A program made the position numbers and the translations under genes. Under the pieces are notes generated by a model. It was not told where the DNA came from, searched no databases, and worked only from the letters and a program-made list of their open reading frames with translations. 64,000 nucleotides of DNA from Malurus cyaneus samueli (lineage: Eukaryota > Chordata > Aves > Passeriformes > Maluridae), in NCBI GenBank assembly GCA_009741485.1, contig CM019214.1:51052863-51116862 (forward strand), in the 5' to 3' direction. Shown one piece after another: positions 14,372 to 25,680 of the stretch; within the stretch, counting starts at the first letter, position 1, and the number at the start of each line of letters is the position of its first letter.

Positions 14372-15085
14372 TCATGGTATTTCTTTGTGTTCCATGGGTT
14401 TTGTTGCAAGAATACCAGCTCCAACTCCACGTAGGCTAAGAATGGAAACTGGGTAAAGGCACACTTCAATGACATCTCTGCGGGCTTTGCATATGAATTT
14501 TGGTTTGAAAGCACCAAAGAGTTCCTGAGTCTCGATTAATTTTGAGGGTTTCAAAACTGCACTACATTCTGCGGCAGATGTTACTTTAAACATGTAAATA
14601 TATTTGTATTCTTTTAAGCCTAACATTCCGCTGTGTCCTGTTATTCATGATATGCCTGGTTAGACCACTGAGCATTTGAGCAAATGAGAATTCCCTTTTG
14701 GTTCCTGGTGGCCAAACCTATGCAACACTGAACTGCTGAATTGTTCAGACTCAAGTCCCAGCAAGATTAACAAAACATACATTTCTGTGAATTGCACAAT
14801 TTTAGGAATGAATCAGTGAGCACTCACATGTCCAATACAAAAAGCACACTCAAGAAACAGGCTATCAAATTTAAATCCCCAGACCACGTGAAAAATTTCT
14901 TCCATTTGGAACTGGGTCTAGAAATGTTAACATGGACTTGTGCATTAAAATTTGCTGACCTGTCATAAGTAAAAATCTTTTCCATAAGAGGGTTCCCTGC
15001 GGGTGGGACCTCATAACACACATGCACTTGGGCTGAACTCCTGTGTTTACACATCCAGTTGTTCCTACTTCCTTGGCAGGTATCT
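14372..15085 (-). pseudogene. Weak two-exon gene or pseudogene candidate
   Basis: I do not recognise a family. On the minus strand a frame runs from a possible acceptor (CTGCAG, exon from 15085) to 14828, where a strong donor (ACAT|GTGAGT) follows. It encodes a Cys- and Trp-bearing segment (around DTCQGSRNNWMCKH) ending in a hydrophobic run (LNLIACFLSVLFVL) that could be a membrane segment. A second open block, from a possible acceptor at 14632/14631 (exon from 14630) to a stop at 14372-14374, joins in matching phase. A poly(A) signal (AATAAA at 14360-14355) follows within about 15 bases. A different frame is open from 15311 to 14871, so a frameshifted older gene is another reading. Against it: no known domain, no upstream exon identified, weak polypyrimidine tracts at both acceptors, and a length that chance can give. 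It may simply be noise. Confidence 0.2.
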
Positions 15086-15343
15086 CTGCAGACTTAAACA
15101 CTTGCATATCTTGAATCAGAGTTAGGGATCCGAGTATGTTGATTTTATAGGGCAGTGGCATATTCCCTTGGTGCATTCCTGGGACAGTCTCCATTCTGGC
15201 ATGGCCACCAACGGAGCGGGAAGCTGTGATGTTTGTAAGCAACACAATCACATCACCTGATTGGTAGAATTTTACAGGCAAAATACCCCAGTTTATTGCA
15301 AAAACAATCACCTCTGTTTAGCCTAATCTATTTCTCTTTACAG

Positions 15344-15425
15344 ACATGGAGTGGTGGGGCCTTCTTTCCATGCAGATTAAATGAGCTCTGTCTCCAAAAG
15401 GCAAGAAGACTGACTTCTTGACAGA
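15344..15425 (+). other. Exon-like 82-bp block with strong splice sites
   Basis: A pyrimidine-rich tract ending TTTCTCTTTACAG precedes position 15344, and GACAGA|GTAAGT follows at 15425. Both fit vertebrate splice consensus well. One frame is open for 25 codons, then meets TGA six bases before the donor; the other two frames also close inside the block. It therefore fits a non-coding RNA exon or a chance pair better than an internal coding exon. It lies only about 260 bases from the minus-strand candidate's first exon but on the opposite strand. Confidence 0.25.
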
Positions 15426-18203
15426 GTAAGTTTTTTTTTTCCTCTGTGGATGGTCTTGATTACTCAGTTGATTTGGGTGTGTCTGACCACAGTGAAGATT
15501 CCTGCCTTTCTCAATGATAAGTTTAATTACCTTTAATCCCAGCTCTAGCTCTTCTGGCTAGTGCTCTAACCCCTGCATCTTAAGCTAAAAGGCAAGCACT
15601 ACCTGCCCTTTTCCATATTGTATGTGGAGTTTTGGATGAAATTCACTCAGCAAACAGCCCCAAAGTGGGTATATTCTCCTGGCATTTCCTTCTGTTTTCC
15701 AACTCTGAACAAAGAGAAAGGCATTTAAATTAGATAGGATGCAACTTGAAATACAGTCTTTGGGTCTTTATCAGACCCAGAAAAGTCACTGACATTTTAC
15801 TGTGTTGCATTCCAAGAAAGATCTCCTTCTCTAACAACTTCACAATATCTCTAGTAGTTTAATTTTAACATGAAGAAATGAAAGCTGGTCAACACCTCAA
15901 CATGAAGGGCTTTTTTTCTTCAAGCACCAATTACCATAGCATCATTACTGTTAATATACTTTGTTGTTCTTATGCAAGAGGAGGGTCATATATTTTGAGG
16001 TGCCACAGAGTTGGGATGGGTCCTGGGGTGTTTTGGTGTTTGGTTTTTTTTTTGGCATTTGGTAGGGGTTTTTTGTTTTTGTTTTTTGTTTTGAGGGTTT
16101 TTTTGTGTTTTGTTTTGCTGAGTCACATTTTGTTACTAAAAATCAGAGTTTTTTCCTTTTTTGTGCTTGAAATATTGCCGTATTCCCAATGCACAAAGAG
16201 TGCTTCCAAAGGACTGAACTCAAATTTAATTACCCAGGTCTCATTTGATTCAGTAGAAAGTGTGCAACTTAATCCTATGCAGCCCACTTAACATTAAGAA
16301 CATGTTTTTCACCCAGTTAGCATTTCAGTGAAACAGATTTGGGAACAACTTTGTGACAGTCTCAGTAAATCCTAGCAACCAATTCTTAGTTAAGCAGATG
16401 ATTTCTAAGTAGGGTCTTTTAAATATTTATCCACTTCTTCTAGAGATTTTCATATTTTTAAAACTGAAAAATACTGGTGTGCATTTCTCACTTGCTTAGC
16501 ATTAATTTCTGATTCATAATCCCTCTAAAAACAACTGATTTATTGATTACAAAACCTACCACAAGCCTTTTTTGACAGTGTCTTTTCTATGAAAATGTGA
16601 AAAAAACCCAAATGCCCAAAAAATGCTGACTTGGAAATGAGCCACCTTTATTTTAAGGTTTTTTTGTAGTTAACATGTTGTCCCAGCAACCTAGGTTCTT
16701 ACTGTCTGGCAGAAGACAGATTTCTTTGGTTCCATCATGTTGCAAAGCTGAAAAAAAAGGAAAAGGGAGACAAGCAATGAAAATTCACTATTTCATTATT
16801 CAAATATGTGAATTACCCTGAGCTGCAGCCAAGCCATGGGGCTAACCCACAGTGTTCTTCAACACCTATTCAAACCCTTCAGTGCTGCGATACTTCATTT
16901 CCATTAATTAAATAATTACACCAAACTCTCTGTAAAGATAGTATTCAACCGAATTCAGGCATTCCAAAATAGTTACTCAGTGAAGCTTAAGCTCATATTA
17001 TTATGCTATGAATTGACAAAGATCTTGTTTATTTCCCTTTTTTAAAGCTCTCTTAATAATAAAAAAAAGGAATTAAAAAAACCCCCTCCAAACCTGAAAA
17101 ATTAACCCAAAATCTGTAATTGACGACTTTTCACAAAATTAAAAAACAGAAATTAGTATCAAAAAATCTTAGTTCTTTATTAAATAACATTTTCTTATAA
17201 TCTAATACAGTAAATACATCATAAAGACGAAGCCTTATGAAGTATAAAAAATTATTGTCCTTGCTTGTATAATATAAAGCACATCATTATTAGTGGAAAA
17301 AGGTGGTGGTCGAACAAGTTTGCATAAGAAGGTTACATTTCAGGTCTTGTTTTATTGTACACCTTCAGTACACCTGGCCACAAAACATTTTACTTTCTGC
17401 CAGTCACATGGGTCAGAAAAAAAAGCAATGATGGCTGAGAGAAACAGCAGTGTAAAACAGCTCATTAAATGATCAAGTGAAAGGAATTGATCAGAAAGGG
17501 GAGAAAGGAATCTGAAAACATGTACAGAAAGAGGAAACAGAAGTTAAATGTGCCTTGCAGTAGATGAGTGATGACAATCAAGGGAGTGGTCTATATAATG
17601 TGCAGTATTTGAGATCTGTTCTTTAGTATTTAATGCTCTCATCCATCTATATGGGTGACACAAATATTGGGCAGCCAAGATATCTTTGCGCAGCCAGAAA
17701 ATCAGAGATGGAGAATGTCAGACAGAAGTGGCACAGCTTACAAAAATTACAAACAGGGCAGCTTGTTTACTAACCCACAGAGATCCCACACAATGCTGTG
17801 AAAATGCTGGGGAACTGTATTCAGCTGGACAAGAAAGTTCATCATATAGATCTTTTTCCCTCTTGGTTTTTGTTTTTTTTTTTTGGTATAGATGTGTCTA
17901 AGGGCAAGCAGAGATTTTGATAGAAATGGAGGACTGGAAAACCTAAAATACTTTCATGCCTATTTATAGGCAGTTTAGTAAATTTAAGCATGCCTAGGAA
18001 ACTAGGAAGTGATACACTGTGACACCAGCTGTGATACTAGATGTGAACACCATTCTCTAGTGTACAAAGTTTTACACCTCTTACCATTATCTGAATTACA
18101 AACACTCTTTTATGCAAAATGTACCAAGCTTTTTACAGAAATGTATTCTTCTAACAGAGTTTTTGCTTTCATCTCTGTCAGATTGTAAGGTGCAAATCAG
18201 AGG
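15426..18203. other. Non-coding DNA, no gene seen
   Basis: AT-rich sequence with scattered T- and A-runs. It contains the T/G-rich tract listed separately. No recognisable repeat or coding frame. Confidence 0.7.
16021..16125. repeat. T/G-rich low-complexity tract
   Basis: About 100 bases are almost entirely T and G on the plus strand, with runs of 4-9 T separated by G, GG or GGG. An open frame across it is Phe/Leu/Gly-rich only because of this composition. Confidence 0.85.
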
Positions 18204-18272
18204 AAAAAAAAAAAAAAAAAAAAAACACAGGCCGGAATAGGGAAAGGGAAAAAAAGAGAAAAAAAAAAAAAA
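18204..18272. repeat. Paired A-runs (22 and 14)
   Basis: A22 at 18204-18225 and A14 at 18259-18272 are separated by a purine-rich spacer with GGGAAAGGGAAAAAAAG. No retrocopy is recognisable upstream. Confidence 0.9.
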
Positions 18273-18542
18273 GATTTTCCTCGTCATGCAGATCATGAGG
18301 CATTGAAAATCCTTTACACTATGGTAAATGTTTGAACATAAATCTAATATATTTGTGAAAAAGTTGTGACCTGATAGATGACACAAGGTTGGTAAAACAT
18401 TTAAGTACTAAAGGAAAAATTGCTAAATGGAATAAAAGATTGAATCATATGATGGGAAAATAGCAGCTATGAGGAAATCAGTTATTTCAGAGAGTACTGT
18501 GAAATGAACCTGAAGTATTTTAAGCACACATTTTGTCATAGG

Positions 18543-18660
18543 CCCTTCCTCCCTTCCTTCCCTCCTTCCTCTCCCTTCCTTCCCTTCCCTTCCTTCCCTT
18601 CCCTTCCTTCCTTCCCTTCCCTTCCTTCCTCCCTTCCCTTCCCTTCCCTCCCGTTCCCTC
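18543..18660. repeat. Polypyrimidine (TTCC)n-like tract
   Basis: About 118 bases contain only C and T on the plus strand apart from one G near the end. They are made of TTCC, TTCCC and CTCC units. It is an imperfect tetranucleotide/pentanucleotide repeat, and long uniform pyrimidine strands of this kind can form triplex DNA. Confidence 0.96.
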
Positions 18661-21600
18661 ACATAATTTTATATCCTGTTGTGTTTCCCAGAGAATCTTA
18701 GATAATCTCTATTTTCAATTTTAGTTATGTTACAACTGAGGGTCTGCCTTGCGTATCTGGATAAATACAATGCAATGGAGTTGGATTATTTTAGGCAATG
18801 CATTGAAGAATTTCAGCTTCATGCTAGGTTTGATTTAATTTATTGCAATGAAACTACAATATTCTATTGCTCTGTGCTTCCTGCTAAACATTCAAAGTTT
18901 CACTGGACAATGTTGTTTCTTATTCAAAATAATTGGATAGTGCTATTATTCTCTTTAAAACAGTTTTTCTCTCAGAGACAGACGTATTTCAAAAACTAGT
19001 AGAGTGATCCTTTGAGAAAATTATTGCTGATACGTAAACTCAGGCTTGTGGTAGGTTTTGTACTGTAATAAAAATGGCACCAAAATTTAAGTTTAAACTG
19101 ATGCAGTAATTAAAATAACTAAATGAAAAAGAGGGTTTCAAAAAGGGGGAACTGAAAATACTGAACAATAGTACAAACGAAATTTTCTTGTATGAAACGG
19201 TTTACACGGGACAAGTTCAGGAAAACTGATATCAATGACCAAGATCCAGCTTATCTCAAGATGAGGTTAATAGAAACTAAGAAAAAATTGGATTTTTGTA
19301 CATCACTAAATTAAAGGATAGTACATGCAGAAGCCTATTTTAAATAAGTTTCAGGGAAGGAGAATGATCTCTTAGATTCTACTTCTCCAGCCTGATTTTG
19401 TTGGGCTTTTTTGTTTGTTTTTTTTCCTAAAAATTTCCATCAAGCAATACCAACTGATTATGATTGAGTTGGCTATGCTTGCTAACCTTTTCCTAATGAA
19501 TAAATGAATAAATACATCAATCACTTTTCCATTCAATTATAAAGGCTGTCCCCAGAGAATCTGTGTGATGTGCAAATGTCCACTATGTTAATTCTCTCCA
19601 TCTTCTGTCATGAAGCTTGCTGGTGTGACCCTCAGTTTACAGAATAGATCGTTGATCTTTTTTGTGATGATTTGAAGCAGTCAGATTATTGTTTGAACCA
19701 CATAATAATAATAGTTAGAGATTCTGTGAAAAGTTGCAGTGAACTTGTTTTTTGTGAGTGTAATGCAAAAGTGCACACTCCCCTTAGAACAGTGTGTCTA
19801 TGTATACTGTGATAATTCAATTTATTTTATTCCATCCCACCTAAGGGAGGATAATTTCCATCAAGTTGAGGCAAGTCTATCACACTAGGTTTTTTTAGTA
19901 GGTTTTTAGAACCACTGCAGTCTATTCCATGAAGTTTTCCTGTTTTCAGCACAGTCTCCTCTTCTTGCTTTCAAAATAAGTTAGTGTTCTGTTGAGCAGG
20001 AATCAAAAAGTCTACCACCTCCACAAGGCAGCATCAAAGAAATGGGATGTAATCTATGATTATGAAATTGGAAAGAAAGGCTGGAGGAAAGTGGTGTTCT
20101 GGAACAAATAACTCTGTGGGAAGATGTGCAAATTCCAAAGATCATCTCTGCCACAGATGGGAAGGAAGGCAGGAGCAAAGATAAGAAGGCATGTGAGAAG
20201 ATAAGGATGTTGACCCTGCTGTAAAGGAAAAAAATTACCAAAGTTCATCATTCCACCCTTTCCGATTTTTTTTTTTTAAACACAGACTGTTTCATGCTTC
20301 TCTCTGAACACATGCATCCTGTCTTACACATTACTGATAAAGTATTTTGCAATAACAACCCAAATGAAGACTAAATATCCTAAATTCATGCTCTGCTACA
20401 CAAGTTAGCATTGAAAAATGTGAAAATAGCTGCATTAAAGTTCTCAACAACCAGATAATACTAAGCATGAAGAGCGGGAGAATTTATACATCTCTACTAC
20501 TTGGATCCCATCCCCTTAACTCAGATACTTGAACAAAGTACTTCACCTTGAGTTTGCCTTGTTACTCGGGGAAAAAGATAAATTGTTGGCAAAATAAAAT
20601 GTTCATGGAACAGTTTGGTTCTCCATACTTAAGAATACTGATGTTTTATGAGAAAAAGTTTGGACTGGAAGCACATTCAGATACAACCTTGACATTAAAA
20701 GGCCAGTTAAGTTATACAGCCAAAATATTATAGAGCTGATCATCACTCTTGTGCTTTGCTCTTGAGCTGTAAAGCACTAGGCAGCAAAAATCCCAAGGAC
20801 ATGCTTAGAAGGATAATATTAAAAAGCTCAATATTTTGATATTTTGTGGCTTTATAAGTTTTTTTTACTATGTAAGCAAGGCAGAAATCATGGCAAAATC
20901 ATTTCCACATGGAAAGCAGTGAGAAAGTTTGTAAGTCTTTCTGTCCTTTAAGAGAACTTTGTTTAACTTTTAAAAATCATTTAGGCCTTCTGGCCTGTGA
21001 AAAGCCAGCATTTGTAGAGGATGATGGATTTTTATTCCTTGACACTTTAATAAATTATTATGCCATGTAAATACCTTATTGTGCATATTATTTATTGATT
21101 TAGGTATATTTTCTTCCTTTGAACCCCAGCTAAACAGATCTGTTGTTTTCTGAATTGATTTTGCTGTCTCAGCCACATTGAGGCATAGACACTTTTTTGG
21201 CTTCCATCTGAATGAACAATTTCCTAGTTAGACACACTGGATTTGGAGTTGGGTCAATAAAAGCTTTACTGTGTCCTTTCTCTTTCCTCACACAGCTCAC
21301 AAAAGAGAGCTAAATTCCATTCATCCTTTCACTGGCCACTGTGGAATCTTTAGCAATGCAATTTGGCTGGGATGAGGAAACATGGCAAGAAATTGGAAGA
21401 AGCACAAATAAGAATTCTTTATTTCACATTCTCATTGCCCTGAAGATCTGCTGCTGCTGGGAGTGCATGTGAATTTCCTGGACTTTAACTATTTGCCTCT
21501 GCCAGTGAATTGCTTTGGAATTATAACACTTTAGATATCAAAAGATGATTTAGCTTAATCCTGCTGATTCTGATGTGGCTAACTGTAAGTTATTTGCAAA

Positions 21601-24109
21601 AAGACCATTTTGAGTGGTTCTTGGCAATAAAAGCCTAAAGGATCTTGGAACAGTTTTCATTCAAAGAGTACTTTTAACTTTTGAATAACATAACCTTAAC
21701 CACAGTTTAATAAAGTGTTTCCACTCTAATCTTTGTGGACAGATGTAGATTTCAAAGATTCTGGAGTGCTACATAATTGTTTGTAAGGATGTACCAATGC
21801 ATTAAAATTTATTTGGCTGTTGTTTTTTAATTATTTTTTTTTATGTTACATAATGCTTTCATAGATAGTCCATTCACAGTAAAAACTACTAAGAGAGGAA
21901 GATATCAATTTAAGTTTTAGAAATTTCCAAAATAATTTCTGATGTCTTCAATTTTAAACTTCTCTATCAGCTTGTGTATTTATATGTATGTATCAGCTCT
22001 GTCCTCCCATTCTATAAGGCTTTTTTCTTCCATCATTTCTATGTTGATGCCACATGCATAACAAGGAAATATTAAAAAAAAAATCACTTCCTGGTAGAGA
22101 AGTACTTTTCCTGTAAGTTTTAGAAATAATTCCACCATAAGGCTTTACATGTGCGTGTGTCAGACATGTAGATACATAAAAGTGTTCATATCAAATCTTT
22201 TTAGGCATAAAACCAAGACTCACTTAAGGCCAGATTGTTGTGTTCATATATGACGTAGTAAAATAGCCTGGGGATCTGCCAGAAGGGAAAAAAAGGATGA
22301 TGAAAAACCCCAGCAACTTTTCCCAAGTCCTGACATCCATCAGGAAACAAGGTTTTCTGTGTAGTTTCTATGTGCAGGCATACTAGACATCACTGCTGTT
22401 CATGGGAAACTTGGTCTATTCTGACCCACCCATCCCTAATGGGGTAACACAGAAAGTTTGCATGGAGACCATCCACTCATGCTCTGTGCCCACAGGAAGA
22501 GCTGCAGAGAATTCTTTGCTGCGAAGAAGTGCTGCAAAAGAGTCAAAGAATTTCAGTCTTTAAATGGGGATGCACAAAACCATCCCAGATGTCATTTGTA
22601 GAACTAAAAATCAACAAAATTAATGGAATTAAAGAATAATTTTCAAACATAAATCACATTTTGAAATTTGCTGAAGGGTTGCATAAATGAGTTTGCAGAG
22701 AGTTCATTCACTGAAAATATTTATCTATTTGCAGCATCCTAACATACTAATCCTTTGATTAAGAAAGACACAAACAACAGGGGTCACTTTAAAGCTGACA
22801 TTTTGAACATTTTCTTTCAGCACCTTTGATATGAGCTCTCTCTCAGTGGGATTTTCAAGCCATTAAATACATCTCAAAAAAAAAGTGTGTTCACAGCAGT
22901 TCTGCTGAGTGAAAACAGTGTAAAATGTAGCTTGTTGAACCAGCTACAGAGTATAAGTTTTATTTTCTCTTCTTTTTCACACTTTTATGAAAAAAATAAA
23001 TACTTTGAATAAGAATGGGACTTTGAGAGGCTCCTGCAAGTTAATGTTCTGCTGCGTAGCTTAAATTCTTAGTTTACTAAAATTTTTGTAGCATCATCAT
23101 TTGACATTAATTAGGCCAAAGAGGATGATTCTGGATTTGAAAAGAGAAGGCAGGAGGAGGAAGGAATAAAATACTATTGTTTTGGGGTTTGGAGTGTTTT
23201 TTTTTTCTTTTGTTTTCGTGCCCTTCTGCTTAATAACTAAACAACAGATCTGAAAGACCTGGAAAAAATTAATTCAATGTTTACACAAGTAAATTGCTGG
23301 AAAGTGGATGTTCAAGAATCCTTAAAATGTGAGAACACAAATGGAATGTGACCTGGATTCTAGATTTATTGTTTTAAATTTTTTACAGAAGAAATCAGTG
23401 CATGTGGATTACTGGAAGAACAAGGATTCCAAAGGTTTTCTCATCATAAAGGGGTGAGTAGGAAGGGCAGCAAGACCTGCGAGACCAGTGGAAGTTGTAT
23501 ACTTGTTGTGTACTTTCTGCATTTGGCAGTAGCTTTTCAAAGGTAGATTTTTCAAAGGTAGAAATTATAAAAATCATGCTGATGAGACAAAGCAAGGAAT
23601 CTGTAAAGAAGTTCTCAAAGCCAAATATCTTCTTAAGGTTTAATTGGAAAAATGAATGACATGGAAATTTTTTGTTTTTCTCTTAATAATACAGAGATGG
23701 AGAGAAGAGGAAGTCTTGACAACATAGAGTAGAAACACTTCAGAAATGTAATAAGCAGTTCTAGAAAGAGATTTCTTAAATATTTGTTCTGAAAAACCGG
23801 GGTTGTATATGAATAAAGTTCTTGCTTATAATCAGAGCTATATATACCATAAAGATTAATACAATTTTGCTATACCCTACATATTGATTGAAGACCAAAT
23901 TCCAAAATGGTGGGATGAAAATATTTTTTACTCAAAAGAACCATGGAAAATTATATACCTTCATGACCAGGATGTAGCAAAAACCTAATACAACTGGAAA
24001 AAGAAAAAAATTTCATGAATTAAGTGATGAGGAGCAGATTATGTTAAAGTTATGCTACAGAGAGAAAAAAAGGGAAATACATTTTTAACAATTTATATTT
24101 TAATAAGAA
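18661..24109. other. AT-rich non-coding DNA, no gene seen
   Basis: Over 5 kb without a recognisable gene or dated repeat. Homopolymer patches occur at about 19424-19432, 20265-20278 and 23198-23209. A 15-base-period echo of TTTCAAAGGTAGA occurs near 23535-23562. Open frames are short and compositionally ordinary. Confidence 0.7.
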
Positions 24110-25240
24110 AATTCTTGAAAAGATAAGGAAATCAGTGAAAGATGAGTGGATTTGTAAAATTGAAAGGCCTGTCTGTAAAAGAAGGTTGGAACTACTTTAA
24201 ATCACAGATACAAAGCAAATACATGTACTACAAGTAGAAAGAAAATGATTGCAAGGAAAATATACAGGACCTAACTAGACAACCATTTAATTCATGCTGA
24301 GAATCATTTAGTAATCAAGGCATGAATAAAGCCTTCTGTGGGAGGTTTCTCTGCAGCTGTTGAGATGTGGATAAATTGCTCAAAATAGGTATCCATTTAC
24401 TCATTTCTGACCTTGATCACATCAGTGCAAAAAAAGCATTTACAATGATAAGCTGGGAGTTTATGAGGAACAGCAAGAACAGATTGACTAAATAGAAAGA
24501 TATGTCTTGACGGTCAGAATACGTAGGAGAAAAGTGAGACTTGCCAACTATCAAGCTGAGCTGGACCTCGCAGAGGAAATTAAAACAAACAGAAAAATGA
24601 TTTTGAGCCACAAAAATAAAAAAGAGAACAAAGAAGGAGGAAGTGGGTAGTAATTCAGCAAGTATAGGGGCAAAGATTAAAGTTAATTCAGATACTGCCA
24701 AAAAAAACCTTTGACACAGATTTCAGTAACTACAGATGATGTAGTACATGGAGGCAAAGTCAAGGGGTTAATGGAAATAAGAGTATGAAAATGGAAAATG
24801 CCATAATTGAGGAGAAAACAACATTGAAGGAGCTTAATGCACTGAGGTCAGTGAGCAAATAATCTCCAGCACTGAATTCTGGCTCAAGTAATTACAAATC
24901 CAGAAGCAAAGCTCTTTTATGCATTTATGAAGTCAGACCTATATAATAAAGAATTGCACTCTTCAGCATATTTTCAAGATAGACATTTCAGTGCCTGAGT
25001 GCAAAGATAATAGTTCAGGAACTTCAGGAACTGAAAAATATTCAGCACAAGATACTGAAAAATGGAAGTCAATAGAAATCAGACAGAGTACATGATTTGG
25101 CACCTTACCTGCATGACTGAAAAAAAGACAGACCACAAATACCATCAAGAATTGTCAAAACCCAAGCAAATCCTACTCATGCAGGATCCTTCAGCAAGGA
25201 TCTAGTTTGGTAAGAGATGGTTTGGAAGAATAGGGAATAC
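24110..25240 (+). mobile_element. Ancient CR1-like LINE body, sense, decayed
   Basis: Several blocks recall, from memory, the reverse-transcriptase-encoding region of old CR1-type LINEs of birds, turtles and crocodilians. Examples are GAGACTTGCCAACTATCAAG, AGCTGAGCTGGACCTCGCAG, AGGAAATTAAAACAAACAG, and a stretch around GAGAACAAAGAAGGAGGAAG. Flanking text (ACTACTTTAAATCACAGATA upstream, GAAGGAGCTTAATGCACTGA downstream) keeps the same order. Frames are broken by many stops and indels, so no protein is made. The plus strand is A/G-rich throughout. Boundaries and subfamily are uncertain; recognition rests on motif order and not on an alignment. Confidence 0.5.
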
Positions 25241-25415
25241 ACGGAAAATATACTTTAGAGCACAGGCAGTTACCCAGCCAGCACAAATCTGAAGCTCTTA
25301 AGCAAAGGTTGTTACTCCTTTAAATCTCTAGTCTTGCTTGGAACAATAACTGGATTGCGTGTGATGAGAAGACACATCTTCTTCCTAAAAAGCAGTGTGA
25401 TTACCCAGCTGAAAG

Positions 25416-25680
25416 GAATCATAGGATCACAGAATCATTTAGGTTGGAAAAGACCTATAAGCTCATGGAGTCCAACTCAGCAATGCCAAGACCACCACTA
25501 AACCATGTCCCTTAAGTGCCACATGGACTCATGGCACCTCTAGGGATGGTGACTCAACCACATCCCCTGGCAGCCAGTTCCAATGCTTGACAACCACTTC
25601 AGTGAAGAATTTTTTTCCTAATATGTAATCCAAACCTCCCCTGGAACTACTTGACATTTCCTTTTGTTCTATCTGGTAGA
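25416..25680 (-). mobile_element. CR1 LINE, 3' end fragment, antisense
   Basis: It begins AATCATAGGATCACAGAATC and continues TTAGGTTGGAAAAGACCTA, the reverse complement of a CR1 3' terminus. It runs on through GGGATGGTGACTCAACCAC, CAGCCAGTTCCAATGCTTGA and TTTTTTTCCTAATATGTAAT to CCAAACCTCCCCTGG, all in the order seen in antisense bird CR1 copies. It fades near 25680. It is better preserved than the neighbouring older LINE body and inserted in the opposite orientation. Confidence 0.92.
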
